In this document: in pieces, positions 38,128 to 50,479 of the stretch
Position numbering within the stretch: position 1 is the stretch's first letter
Layout of the letters: every line of letters starts with the position of its first letter
NCBI GenBank assembly: GCA_963969395.1
Contig: OZ017802.1
Location: 7,442,501-7,506,500, forward strand
Direction: 5' to 3'
DNA length: 64,000 bases
Source of the DNA: Pseudoscleropodium purum
Lineage: Eukaryota > Streptophyta > Bryopsida > Hypnales > Brachytheciaceae
Made by a program: the position numbers and the translations under genes
The notes under the pieces: generated by a model
What the model saw: only the letters and a program-made list of their open reading frames with translations
What the model was told of the DNA's origin: nothing
The model's database searches: none

Positions 38128-39751
38128 CGCCCTGACCTCCGTTTACCTCCAATCATGCACCACTGCCTGCTCTACCTCATTCTCGGCACCAATCCCCTTC
38201 AAATTCCAAAAAACAAGAAACCAAACATCTTCTCTCTCCTTGCGTTCTTCGCATTTCTGCTTTCATTCAGCACCTGCTTCCGTTCTAACCCAACTCATCA
38301 ACAAAGAGACATAATCCTTCGGAACTGCGCACAATCCAATGCTAGTTTACAGGAGCAACCTCATCAAGATTCTCCAACAGACGATGCGGCACAATTAACT
38401 CCTCACCAAATAGACGGAAAACTGCGATCGATCCAGTGCTACAAATGCAAGCACGAGAGATTTAGGGCGACGTGAATCTGTGAGCATAGGTATGTCTCTT
38501 TGCAATGTCAAAGGCCGCACGCAGTTGCCAGGAAATTCTGAGGGGGAAGAAGACGATTATACTACAAGGCATTAAAATACTCGTACTGGCATCAATCCTT
38601 TTTTGGTTTCTCTTTTTTTCTGTCAGAGAGTCTGGCACTCTGGAAGTTCGTTCCTTTTCCATTAATAGATGTTACTCATCCCACGAATGGAGTTTTCGGT
38701 GGAGCATTCGGGTTCGGGTTCGCACTTCCGACATAGCCAAAGAATTGCATCGCGACAGACTCGTTGACATGACGCGTTTAGGTTCCATTTGTGAATGGCA
38801 CCGTCCCGCGTTCTGTATGCAAAAAACCGACGCAGCATGCATTCCTGTTCACCCGTTGCAACTTGCATGACACTGATCTAATTTATGTAAAACTTATGCA
38901 ATCCAGAAAGAACTCGTTACTGAACTACTGAAGTCCGTGAAACGAAGCTGCTTACCTGTCAACGTCTGCAGGTGACTTTGCCTCTTTTCGTATTTCTGGC
39001 ACAATTCGAAGTAAACTGTCCAACTGCACGGAGTATTATGCTTCGAATCATGCATCATAACTTTGGCGGTGCCGACGGATGTGGCTCAGTCTTTTTAAGT
39101 AATTGTAAATTTTGTAATGTTTGGTATCTCTCATTTCATTGTTTCTTGTTCTTTTTTTAATTTCGTTTTTGGAAACAATGGACATTCAACGTAATTCCAT
39201 TGAAGACGGAAACATACTCCGATCCTCATTGCATCTCAATTACCCTTTGATCTCAACAGAACAGAATAGAAAGAAAAAGTAATTTGTCTGAAAATTTCCG
39301 AAGAGTTGTAGCTCTGAGCTGTTCTTCATCACCGTCAAAGAACAGTGAAATTGTGCAACCCGGCCACTCCATGGTCGACAACAGAGCTCGACAAAAGAAG
39401 TAAACTATTGACACACCTTCTAAAGTCACGAATTCCGTGCTTCCACGAGCACAGTTTTGATGCGTTTGGCTCTTATTTTGGTAACAATCGCGATGTAAAT
39501 TGTGAGCATCGTTGGCGCTTCGTCCGAAATAGGAAGTGACCTGCCGAACTCTCAGTTGAAAACACAGCTGTGTCCCCGCCCGAGTGAAAGTTCAATTCCG
39601 AAGTTAGAGCGGCAGGAATCCGAATATTGTCGCGGTAAGTAAACTGACCTTTCAGTGGAACCACAGTCTACCATTACAACTCGATTTTGGCACGACTTGA
39701 TTACAACTCGTCTACAGTAGAATTTTCGTGTCTAGAGTCAGGAGCTGGTCT
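38128..39751. other. 5' flank of the USP-like gene
   Basis: The composition is balanced and CpG-containing over about 1.2 kb, as for a promoter and leader read to the left. Open frames on both strands here have no family motif or exon pattern. From about 39,000 it becomes AT-richer. I cannot place a TATA box or start site with confidence. Confidence 0.35.
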
Positions 39752-39943
39752 TCAGTGTGGAGCAATTAACACCAGAATAAGCAATTTGGCATTTACGAGA
39801 ACTTCAAGAAGACGGGCGGATATTTCGTGAAGACGACGCAGTCCTCCACTCTTCTCCATCAACGCCTCAACTGTCTCAGGATCCTGGAGCTGAATTTGGC
39901 AAATGTGTCTATAAACTCCATGATCAAGGGAGAACATTGCCAT
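39752..39943 (-). CDS. Short unrecognised ORF, possible exon
   Basis: A 63-codon ATG frame of ordinary protein composition (LQDPETVEALMEKSGGLRRL, then LLEVLVNAKLL) lies just outside the TTAA element that starts at 40,013. A possible donor GTAAAT lies inside it after LLEVL. No family is recognised. It could be a small gene, a lone exon or chance; confidence is low. Confidence 0.2.
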   Translation of the reverse strand: MAMFSLDHGVYRHICQIQLQDPETVEALMEKSGGLRRLHEISARLLEVLVNAKLLILVLIAPH

Positions 39944-40012
39944 AACTTCAGTATTTGTGCTTCATTACCTCAAACCCTAAACCCATTTCAGCATTGCATA
40001 TGAAGAGCAGGG

Positions 40013-40981
40013 TTAACCCCTCATCGCCGCAGTGCACCAAAAGTGTCCTCTCACAATTTTCAAAGTCCTATAACTTTTGCATCCAATGTCCAAATTCAAT
40101 AAAAACTTGTTGGAAAATTTTCGATTTCTCTTCTAGTTTGTATGGTAGGATTTTCAAATCGATTCAAGATGTACACAGTAATTGGAAGCCAATCAAAGTT
40201 CACAGGTTCAATTTCAGTTCCACCAAACTGCATTTGATGGTTGCAACTTCGGGGGGTTGTATCTCCTTCATCCTATGTTTTTTTTCAATAAAATTTGTTG
40301 TGCTATGTTCCCCTTTCAGTCTAGTTATTGTGGTAAAATTTTCATGTCAATCCGAGTTTCTTTAATGTTTGGGAGCAATTCGAAGTTCAAAATCTCGACA
40401 TTTTTGGATTACAATGAACTTCGATGGCTTATTTCTTCTCCATACAATGTCCGTTTCCAATAAAAAATTTTGTAAAAGTTGCACATAATAATCTAGTTTT
40501 TGTGGCTAAAATTTCATAGCAATCTTTGAAGTTATGAGTGACTGAGAAGCATTTTAGTAGAAGGAGGTTTAGCCTCATACGTGTTTTCTGCAACTTTTTT
40601 GACCTATTTTTTGACATTTGCAAGCCCTTTTGCAAACACATTCAATCAATTTATTGATATTTTTTTTCACCAATGTGTTTGTATTTTTGTTTTGAATAAC
40701 TTTATAGTTTTGTTTTTTTCATTTGAGTAAGTTTAGAAATCAAATTTCACCTCCAAGTGTGTTGCTAGGAAAATTTCAGCATCTTTTTTCAACACTAAAA
40801 CATTATAATCTTTCAATCTATACGGTCAAATGACTCCAAATTTGTACCACATCATCTACAACATGTTCGCTACAATATTGTACGGTTAAGATCTTTATAA
40901 CTTAGTGAAATTTACATCTATATCAATTCAAAAGCAATGATGTTTTTGAACCCAAGCGAGACTTCGGCGATGAGGGGTTAA
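40013..40981. mobile_element. TTAA-flanked element with 13-nt perfect inverted ends
   Basis: The left end reads TTAA then CCCCTCATCGCCG and the right end CGGCGATGAGGGG then TTAA, a perfect 17-nt inverted pair including the target tetranucleotide. Length 969 bp. The interior is AT-rich without transposase. It contains repeated phrases on AAAATTTC and AACTTTTGCA but no gene. These are the cleanest ends of this class in the window. Confidence 0.75.
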
Positions 40982-41143
40982 GCTTAACCCTAAAACGAAA
41001 GTTGCTTGTCTAGCAGGCAGGCAACCTGAGGAAGGACAAAAAAACTTCTTATGAAAGCAAGGCATTGGTGTTGTTGCTTGCCCAAAGTTTGTAAGGGCAG
41101 GGCATGTAAAAGTGAACAATGAAAAATGCTAGGGCTTTGTAGC

Positions 41144-41729
41144 TTAACTCATCTAGATCCTTCTCCAAAATTGTTAATTTGGGAAAAATTGTTGTAAAGT
41201 AATATTTGGAAGAATTTTTTAAAAGGAATACAAATAAAAGTTGTAGATTTTGAGTTGTAGATTTCATCCATACAATTTCAGATTCCATCCGTACGGGTAG
41301 ATTCACCAATGCTATCACCAATATTTTTTTTAATTTTGGAAGGGAAAATTCAAAATTCCTTCTACATTCAATTATAAGCAAAGTATTATCATTTTTTTGA
41401 GTAAAACTTGTTAGAATAGATTTGAAAAGAGGTTCTCTCCATATAGTAATTTTTTGAATTTTTTTTGTTCTTTACATATATGACTTCATTTTTGCAAATT
41501 CAGTTTTGAACTAAAGTCAATGCAATTTTGGCTTGATACACTTCTACATTTGTAATTTTAGAAAAATGTGAACTCTAGTAACACCAAGTCCAACCATTAG
41601 ATAGGACAACTTCATAAAGTATCTCCACAAATTCTAAGATAACTTTCATCCAAGCAATAATGACAAAGAAAACTAATTTTCAATCTATCCATCATTTAGA
41701 AATTGGACATTGGAGTGCTTTAGGGTTAA
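41144..41729 (-). mobile_element. TTAA-flanked element, subfamily A copy 2 (inverted)
   Basis: Reverse-oriented copy of the element at 23,365-23,939. Its right border reads GGAGTGCTTTAGGG with TTAA and its left border TTAA with CTCATCTAGATCC. Shared internal phrases include the reverse complements of GATAGCACTAGTG and GGTTGGATTTGG. It lies 160 bp from the previous TTAA element, suggesting a preferred landing zone. Confidence 0.65.
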
Positions 41730-42396
41730 ATGCAATGCCTGACAAGCCACATTCACTATAGAAGTGGGTCTAGTAGGTTGAAACATTTGAAAAGCTACTT
41801 TATGTCAAAAATTCCCTCAAAATCAAGCCCAAAGGGCTTGGCTTGTCATTTAAGGGTTAACCCCTAAGACCATGGAGTTCTTCAAGCAAAATAAATTATG
41901 GAGAAATCTAGACATTCAATCTTCAATTTTGCTAGTTTTCTCTTACTTTCCATCCTTACATAGCCTTATATAAAAATCATGAAGTGTCAAGTGATTGTAC
42001 CAATGACATCACTAAGAATAGACAAAGAAATGTTTCACCAACATGTTGGGATGCACTTCATCCTTTTTATGTAACTCCCATAATATGCTCTCTTGAAGAC
42101 ACTCATAATCCACATGATGGATACTAGAATTCATAGGGATTAAATCTCTAACTATTGTTCTTCTCTAGTGTTATTGTTATTATGCCATTTTCTTGGGACC
42201 CTCAATTGAACAAGTTTCATCATTGAGATCATGTCCAATAATAAAAATATATATTCTTGTTCTAAAAATAACATTTGTCACCACTTCCATGGCTGAATAT
42301 ATGATTTCTCATACTAATAAGTGAGAAAGATCTTGGTGCATCAAGACCTCCTTTATTACCAAACGATTGTGTCTAGAAATGAAAGAATGTCATTAC
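41730..42396. other. AT-rich gene-free stretch
   Basis: Contains one further TTAA terminus at about 41,857 (TTAA then CCCCTAAGACC), which has no partner in reach. No exon or other feature seen. Confidence 0.3.
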
Positions 42397-42613
42397 CACT
42401 ATAAGAAACCTACGTTTTTAAGTGATGAGCTCAAATTTTTGGAACGAATTTTTTTTTTACATTTATATTGACATCTAGCTGTTTTATGTCAAAAACAACA
42501 TCCAATGAATATCATGAAAAACATAAAAATATCTAGATGTCAACATAAATGTAAAAAAAAATTTGTTCTGAAAAATCCAAGCTCGTCACCTAAAACACAG
42601 GTTTCTTCTAGTG
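42397..42613. mobile_element. 217-bp CACTA-type MITE with TAC target duplication
   Basis: Ends CACTATAAGAAACC and GGTTTCTTCTAGTG are inverted, flanked by TAC at 42,394-42,396 and TAC at 42,614-42,616. Nearly the whole element is an inverted repeat: TTTACATTTATATTGACATC pairs with GATGTCAACATAAATGTAAA, leaving a short middle. It can therefore form a long hairpin. Relatives are at 56,943-57,157 and, in part, 56,075-56,252. Confidence 0.8.
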
Positions 42614-42621
42614 TACATTTG

Positions 42622-42828
42622 GACCCCTCTGTTGCCCCGCCAGAGGGTAAATGTCAAAATTGCCCCCTATTTTGTGCCGCTTAAATTTTGTATTTCATCT
42701 TGTCCCCTAGCTAATTTGGGGTCTTTGATTGCAAATATAAATTCAGAATTTGCAAATTTTATCACATGTAGCAAATACAAAATTTCAGTGTTTTCTATAA
42801 GGGTAAAACACGGGGCAATAGAGGGGTC
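42622..42828. mobile_element. Small inverted-end element, second copy at 45,800-46,010
   Basis: The left border GACCCCTCTGTTGCCCCG and the right border CGGGGCAATAGAGGGGTC are inverted with one mismatch. The body (ATTGCCCCCTATTTTGTG, GCAAATATAAATTCAGAATTT, TTCAGTGTTTTC) recurs in the same orientation at about 45,838-46,010. It abuts the CACTA-type MITE on its left by eight bases. No coding content. Confidence 0.55.
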
Positions 42829-42971
42829 AATCCTCCCTGGCCATCCTCCTTGCCCTTACCGATTCATTAGAGAAATGACTTCAGTAGTTGAAATATAACC
42901 TTCTGATTGACAAGATTTACTAACCGTTGCTGACGACATAATCGCTTTCTGTGATGTCAAACAAGTCTAAA

Positions 42972-43880
42972 CTAAACTACTAATTGCATTCTGCTAATTG
43001 CAATTTGAAAAGCACTTTTTTGGGTATAGTAGAGAAACTGATAAAGAAATCATTGTGCACCACAGACAAAAAGGAAAAAGTGATGGAAAGGAAATGCAGG
43101 GCATGGCATAGGCGAAGGCCGGAAGGAGGACAACTAAATCTGATGAAATGCAGGTCAATAACACATTAAAAGCACAAACTAAGAAAGGCCAAAGTCAAGA
43201 AGAATTATAATGTAAAGGATTTGAGCTGTTTAGGGGTAACTGCCTGACAGCTATTTCCTTGATGCTTTTCCTTCCGTCTCTTTCCAAGTGTGAAATTCCA
43301 TGTACAGTCGTCCAAGACTAAACTCGAATTGCTTTCTGCTAATTGTAAAGTTTGAGAAGCACTTTTGGTGCTTCAAATTCCAGGAACTCTATAACAAAGA
43401 AATAATTGTGCACCCCAGACAATTAAGAAATAGCAAAGCAAAGGAAATCCAGGGCACGGCATAGACGAAGGAAGGAGGACAACTAATGAATCTGATGAAA
43501 TGCAGGTACTGCAAATAACCCATTTCAGTTGTTCCAAGATAAAAGCACAATCTAACTTACACCAAGGAAGCCCCGCCAAAGTCAAGAATCATGAAAGGAT
43601 TGGAGTAACAGCCTGACAGGTGTTTTCCTTTTTGTTAATTTTTCCTTCTCTTTCCAAGTGTGAAATTCCATGAATAGCCGTACAGTCTTCTGCTATTTGT
43701 AAATTTGAAAAGCACTTTTGTGCCTCAACTTCAAGGAACTACAGTAGACTATATAACAAAGAAATTGATTGTGCTCCCCTAGACAGACAGAAAGGAAACA
43801 GCAAAGTCAAGGAAATGGAGGGCAAGGCATAGGCGAAGGCAGGAAGGAGCACCTGCAAACAGTGCAAAGGTCTCGGAGCG
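42972..43880 (+). repeat. Three tandem units of ~350 bp
   Basis: The unit starts near TTCTGCTAATTG, at about 42,990, 43,335 and 43,689 (spacing 345 and 354). Shared phrases in order: TTTGAAAAGCAC, AACAAAGAAAT, TTGTGCACC, AGACA, GGAAAT(G/C)CAGGGCA, GGCATAGGCGAAGG, GGAAGGAG, TGATGAAATGCAGG, CTTTCCAAGTGTGAAATTCCATG. The third unit is cut short and runs into a GC-rich patch. Minus-strand open frames in the units resemble each other because of the repeat and are not treated as genes. Confidence 0.7.
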
Positions 43881-44160
43881 TTGACACGCGGTGACAAAGT
43901 GCACTCCGAGCCCGCCCGGGCCAAGGAATGGAAGGACTATTTATAGGAAGGAAATTCTCCTGCGGCGCAGGAAGAGGCGACGAATATTCTATTCCGAGGA
44001 TCTCCTCCGAACTGTTCGTCTGTTGCTATTCCTGGCCGCGCGCAGAGTGGCTATTCCTGCCTGGGAGTGGGAGGGCTTTCTTTCTCTTCCCATCAATCAG
44101 AAGCTCGGAGAGACTAGTTCAGCTCGGAGCAGCTAAAATGCGCTCCATTGCTTCCTAAAA
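43880..44160 (+). promoter_or_regulatory. GC-rich promoter-like patch with TATA motif
   Basis: A sharp GC rise with ACACGCGGTGAC near 43,885, CGCCCGGG near 43,913, and the TATA-like CTATTTATAGG at about 43,938. Downstream follow CGCGCAG, CTCGGAG repeats and a seven-codon AUG frame at about 44,137-44,157. The three tandem units stand directly upstream, like repeated upstream elements. No coding gene follows in the next kilobases, so it may drive a non-coding RNA or be the copied 5' end of a gene elsewhere. Confidence 0.4.
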
Positions 44161-46060
44161 TTCCCAGTACTGTAGCTTGAAAAAGGTACATTGGAAAAAA
44201 AATCCTGGATAAAAGTAGATTTTAGCCAAGACTGCAACAACCAATGGAATTTGATTGCTAATTTGTTACTTCTTCCACATTGGAGTTAGCATCTGTTCAG
44301 TCAATTTTGAGTTATAGTACTCATAAGCATCTTTTACAACTTGTAAAATCCTTTCTTTTCTATTTTCTTTTAATGCACTCACTCTCGAGGTAGCCAAAGT
44401 TGACTTGAAGGTAGCTTATTGCACTAAATTCCATAAACTAGTTCTGGGATCGTTGGCTTGGAGAGACAATGATTTTTTTTATCATTTTGGAGAAGTAGCC
44501 AGTTTTTTCTTCAATACTCATGTGATACTCATATGTTATGTGGATGGTGCTTGGTGTTATCTATATCAAAATTAGGTGATACCAAGGTAAAATTTGGCTA
44601 CAGGTCTTAAAAAACAACAATGATTTAGCCTTTTAAATTGAAAACAATGAAAAATTTCCTTCACAAAAAATAGCCAACATCTTTTGGTTGTAGCCAACTA
44701 GCAAAACATCATGCATTAAAAAAAATGGTTTAGCCCAATTCCATCCAAATTTTTCTTATTATAACAAAATATGTAGTTCAAATGGATCAATAAAGTTCAA
44801 ATTAGAAAAAATAGGCTTCATCATTGTATGTTTGATCGCCACCTAGGAAATATGGAAAATCCCCTACAATTTAAATTGTTTAGGAGTCATTTTTGTCTAT
44901 CTTTTCATATGCATTTGGCGCTTGAATTGAATGTTATAAATTCATAATCCATTCTTTAGTTACCCATCTATTTTACATGAATTTATGCTCTCCATACTTG
45001 TTAAAAGAAAATTTTCATATATTAAACACCTTCAATCTTCTTATAAACTTGATGGATTATTTTACTATTTACAAATCACCCTAAATACACCATTCATACA
45101 AAGTTTCAACTCTTTTTATTAACACATTCTTTAAAGTAGAAACACCTCAACTCCTAGATTGTAGTATCTCAATTTCTATAACTATACTTGGTAAAAGTAT
45201 AGTTAAGGTCAATAATAAACATTTCTAGAAAGAGATGCTAAAAATTTTCAAAGATTGTTTCAAACAAATTGTATGAAAAAAAAATTCTATTTCTAAGCAT
45301 TTGCCAAATTACACATCATAACTTTAATGAATTATTTGGTAGGCAATTTCTATCCTTTTGTAATTGTGATGACACATCGCTCATTAAGTGTAGAGTTATT
45401 TGATTGGGAGGATGTAGCTTTCCATGACCAAGGTAGTCACCAAAATACTCCAATCAATGAACCAATACGTGCATTTTTGGTTTCTTTATTTAACCCCTAA
45501 AGACCACAACATGCGCAATGTTTATTCAACGTAAGCAAAAAAATCTTGGATAGGTTCCTAGCTAGTCTTCCTACTAAGTTAATTTGAGTTAGATGCTTAT
45601 GAAATTTTGATACATAATGTGAACATATATCTCCTTAGTAGAAATAATTTTTTTTGATTGGGTGCTCGGATCAAAAGTTATACTATCATGAATTTTTTGG
45701 ATCCCCTAGGTAGCTTATGGGGTCTATCTATTGTGGTTAGTGACATGAATTTTTTTGAATTTAGAAGGACTTTTGGTGGAATTACACATGTTGGTTACTT
45801 AGGACCAAGGAGGATTGACCCCACATTACCCTAGCCAAAGGTAATTGTAAACAATTGCCCCCTACTTTGTGTCTTATTTTTTTTGTATTTCTTCACCTCA
45901 TCTACCTAATTTGAGGCCTCTTATTGCAAATATGAATTCCAAATTTCTAAACTTTATCATGCATTACAAATAAAAAGTTCCAATGTTTTCAGAGGATTAA
46001 ACTGCAAGGCATTTGTTGGAGGGAGGGTAGGGAACTTGTAGGCAATAGAGTGAATACACA
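44161..46060. other. AT-rich stretch without gene
   Basis: I see no exon. At about 45,487 TTAA followed by CCCCTAAAGACC is a lone TTAA-element terminus. The stretch 45,800-46,010 is the second copy of the small element at 42,622-42,828. Confidence 0.35.
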
Positions 46061-46304
46061 AGTGATTTCCATAAGGGAGAGGCACCTGAAAGCATCCTTG
46101 CACCCAATGGCATCCTTTTCTAGGAAGGGGCATCATTCTAAAACACAAATCTAAGTGATTCGTACATGGCTTAACAATGTCAGTCAACAATTAATAAGCT
46201 TTGTTTAGTATGAGCACATTTAAATTCCAAAATGATGCCCTTCCTAGAAAGGGACACCATTGGGTGCAGGAATGCTTTTAAGTGTCTCTCCCGTAGAGAT
46301 GACT
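46061..46304. repeat. Inverted repeat with ~80-nt arms
   Basis: The left arm 46,061-46,140 and the right arm about 46,227-46,304 are reverse complements: GCACCCAATGGCATCC pairs with a GGACACCATTGGGTGC stretch, and TCTAGGAAGGGGCATCATT with AATGATGCCCTTCCTAGA. The match is about 85% over 80 nt, with a loop of about 86 nt. It could be a MITE or, if transcribed, a small-RNA precursor. Flanks lack a clear target duplication. Confidence 0.65.
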
Positions 46305-48804
46305 TTAAAGTAAGCATACTTGATTTAACCTACAACAATCAATCTTGCCAATAGATTTTGCATTGGGTGGTGTTACCATTTGTGTAAGTTGCATGCATTT
46401 AATCACAACCGTGTGATCATAATCCAAATTTGATCAATCCTCCTCACTTGAATTGATGTTGTACCTCTAAATTTTCTTGCAACCCAATGGTTGTTGAGAC
46501 TTCAAATACATAACCAATCCATGATTAGAAAACCCTAATATTGTTGCAATCCCAATGCCTATTGGAGTACATAACCAATTGTTGACTTTTCAATGCTAAT
46601 ATAGTATCATCCCATTGCCAACCTATCACCATTTCCATTATAAGTTGCAACTCATAATCTTATTTCGTTTCAACTTGCTTCTTACATCCTTGGATCTTGA
46701 AGATCAAAGGTTGTAATTGGAAAATGTACAATTGGTTATGTCCAATAATCAAATTGTTGCTAGTGTAGCTCATCAATTATCTAATACATAACCAATCCTT
46801 CATTTAGCAACTTGGACTCATAGTTCTAGAGCAATATGAGAATTCATGGTCTTGAAATTTTTGTTGCTTGAATGTAAAGATACGTTGAATTGAATTGTTT
46901 GGAGAGGGAAAAGCCCATCAATTGTAGAAGGAATAGCAACTCTTATAAATTAAGCACATCAATCCAAAGTTTGATTTTAGGGTTTCTATTTAAAAGGTGT
47001 TGTATTTGAGTATCATAAGGCATAGATGTTGAAATGACATCCAAATGAAAATATGTTAATTGTTAAATTTTCAATCCAATGGTGCATATCTTGTCATATT
47101 TTACTGTATAATTTTTGTTTGGGGGGTCAAATATGGTACTATACATAAATCTCCCTAAGGAGTTCTAAAGGTAACCCTTAAATACCTTTAGTTTATTTTT
47201 TTTGGATTTTTGCACATTTTTGCTTATATCTTTGTACAAATATATATTATTTCCCTTAGTTTCTTCACATTGGTCATAAAGAAGGTCATCTCTCATAGGT
47301 TCAAGAATTGTTTGGGAGGAATGAAAAAGTAATTAGGTAGAAAATCAGTTCAAAAATATTTTGTTCATTCTTTAAAAGATAGATTCCTCAAATTGGTGCT
47401 TGGTGGTTAAAGGTCTAAAGAGCCCAATTTTTGATCAAGTATTCTACATGTGTAGTTCTATAATTGAGTATGATGAGGTTTGGATGCTAAAATAACATCT
47501 AAGTGAAGAGTGCTAATAGTATTGAATTATCACTTCAATAATGTATGTTTTGTCATATTTTAGTACAAAATTTGTATTATGGAAAATATTGGAGGACATA
47601 TCTTATTTCATTGTATCTTGTAAGATATATAAAGAATTTTTGGAAATAAAATCATTGTTGCTTCAAAGTGAAAACCAACATTCATATTATTTTATAATAT
47701 CCAATCATCAAGTAATTATGGGATCCCACTATTGACACAATGCTATAGCTTCAATGAACTTTTGCAAGGCACAAAATGCTCAACCTCCCATTCTTGACTT
47801 CCAAGACCTCTTAACTTCCATTGACTACTCTTTAAAAGTTATAATTTTGGAGACTTTACAAATTCATTTTTAATTTGACTCTAGGTGTCTTTAAACAAAC
47901 TAGTGTCTCATTTGTTGTTGTCACAACCAAAATAAAAGTACAAATAATATTCTAATTTTTTTAATTTGTACAAAATTTGAAATTCAATAACTTTTACATC
48001 ATAGTGTGAGAGATTACATTCTTGGTACAAATAGAAAGCTTTATGCTCAAAAGAGTGCTAGGGCTTTATTTTATGGCATTTGGACATACAATGTGAAAGT
48101 TGTGTTTTTTTCAAATAAAATATATTTTAATTCAATTTTTTAATTTATAAAAACTTTGAAATTCAATAATTTTCACACTTCAGGTCAAAACACCAAAAAA
48201 CAAAGTTCATTTATCCTTCCTAATAAAAAGATTTTCAACAATATTCATAACGTTGCCAAGGGACTTACAGTTTTTTAAATCTCAATGTATTAAATAAACA
48301 AAACAAAACAAACAACCTAACTTATGGTATAGATCATGTTTGTATATCATGTGCTACTAACTATCTTAAGATTTGATGTGAATTTGTCCAATACATAACA
48401 CTATTGAACAAAGCAAAAGGCTTCCCTAGTAAAACTAAAGGCAATGCTAAATATTAAGCAGATGTCAAATGCTAAAAAATCAATAAATAAATCATTTTAG
48501 AAAATATTTTCATTTTGAAAATATAACACCATCTTATAATTAAAAGCATGTGACACAAGGATCTGATGTATCTTGTCTTCTGAGTGAATAGTTACTCAAA
48601 AGTCTTTTTTATGTAGAAACAAATTTACTCAAATTTAATTAAATTAAATTAATTGTTTTGTTGCCCCTCCTACAATTTAGTGACCTCTGCACCCGATCAT
48701 CCACCACACAATCAGCTCGCCTCCTATTTTTATTTTTGCCAAGCTTTAAGGGAGGCATTTGATATGAATTTATCTCCCTAGACGTATCCATATCCAAAGT
48801 TTGT

Positions 48805-48850
<46 letters not shown>

Positions 48851-49785
48851 TCCCAATTTTTATACCATATTTGTATTATATATATGTGTGTATATCCTAT
48901 ATTAGAGCAATGGATGGCCAAAATCGTTTTTGATCAATGGTGAATGTTTTTTTAAGATCAATGGTATTAAAGAAGGGGACAATTTTTACTTAAGAGACAT
49001 GCTATGGTTGAGGTATTTTGGCAATGCGAGGAGGAGGGGAAAAAACTGGGATGCATCTTTTCAAGAGGTAGTAACACAAAGATATACAATGAAGGATTAC
49101 CTAACACTAGATGTAATCTTCTTCATCAATTATTTTCTCCATACAAGTGAATAAATTTAACAAATCCCAAAGGCAACCATTGTAATTGTTGAAAAACGTC
49201 TTGTAGTTTTTAAAACAACCAACTTCTCTTGACACACTGCTATATGAATTATGTTTCTAAACGACATTGATCATGCTTTAGAACTATAGTAAAGAGATAT
49301 GTAGAACAAAGGTTTCATTAAGATGGTACAAAAATTAGAATTCAGTAGTTTAAATAATTCAACTAAGACGTATAATGATGTGATTTTTTGGCCCTTTATT
49401 CAATCAACCAACTCTTTAGCACATTTACATGTATCTTGTACAATTACAAACTCCAAATGGAAAACATTATTCTATAAAGTTTTGTGGTTCAAAAACCTTA
49501 GGTATACTACCATTACCTATTATTAAACAAGTTCAAAAATCTCAAGTATAGTATGCTTGGATTGATCTTCCATGTTTGGTTACTAGAACCTTTAAACTTG
49601 TACAAAAATGTATCAGAAGTCAAGTAGTCTAGAGTTCTACCATAACCATCTTATGTTTCAAAAGATAAGCAAAATAATTAGGAAGAATTCAACCACTGGA
49701 TATACTCTAGCTACTAACTAAACCCTAAACAATTTGGTTAGATATGACTATACTATGTGAAGTGTCCAGCTTGTAAGTACATTAC
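46305..49785. other. AT-rich stretch with an (AT)n run
   Basis: No gene seen. An uninterrupted (AT)n run lies at about 48,809-48,849, between degenerate GTATCCATATCC-type repeats (48,780-48,900) like those at 3,018 and 57,840. Open frames at 47,541, 48,930 and 49,323 lack splice context and family motifs. Confidence 0.35.
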
Positions 49786-49876
49786 CTTGATGAATTTGCA
49801 TAAATGATTGGGAATGTGCACTTCTAGGTTTTGCAACAAATTCAAGTTCTTCAACAAGTTCTAGGAGTGGGAAGAC
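49786..49876 (-). CDS. Isolated exon-like segment, unrecognised protein
   Basis: On the minus strand the acceptor TTTTTGTAG is followed by 91 nt open in one frame (30 residues: VFPLLELVEELEFVAKPRSA then HSQSFMQIHQ) and a good donor, CAAG then GTAATG. The composition is clearly protein-like in very AT-rich surroundings. It is 2.5 kb beyond the stop of the gene at 52.4 kb and its phase does not join to that gene's last exons. Neighbouring exons were not found; no family recognised. Confidence 0.4.
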
Positions 49877-50479
49877 CTACAAAAACCATCTCAAATCAAT
49901 ATAGTTAGTAATGTATAAGATAGCACAAAAATAGAATGCCTAATATTACATGGGACACTTTATAAAAAACAAGGTTATCCCCGAAGCGTCATGTCTAGAT
50001 GGACAATTGATTAATGAGATGTCGAGATTCATCTTGAACATCTATTTGGATTCAATTTATTTTTATTTTTTTAGATGGTCCATCCATCGATCTAAATAGT
50101 CTACTATTGACTTCGACGACTTATTGTCGATGGAATTTTTTTTTCAAACATCAACCTTTTTTTACAAACTCCACGCATTAAGATGTTGTTGTAATGTAAA
50201 TATATACACTTCATAAAATGTATATTAATTTTATATTTTAGAGAGTTTCTAGAATCATGAGGACATTCTTCAAGGTAACGCTTCCAATGGCTTCAAGGTA
50301 ATGCTTGTTGCCAAAGAAGTTGTTAAAAGGGCGAAAGACTTGGACAAGTTTCACCAATTTGAAGTATTCACTTTAGTTTTATAGAATATGTGTTTAAATT
50401 TGAAGTTCAACTCTATAATGTCAAATTAGAGGGATTTTTATGGAATTGCAAAATCTAGAGTCTCAACTAGAGGTTGAAC

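Noticed and set aside
43373..43924. Two hydrophobic minus-strand frames that resemble each other
   Set aside because: Their similarity is explained by the ~350-bp tandem DNA repeat.
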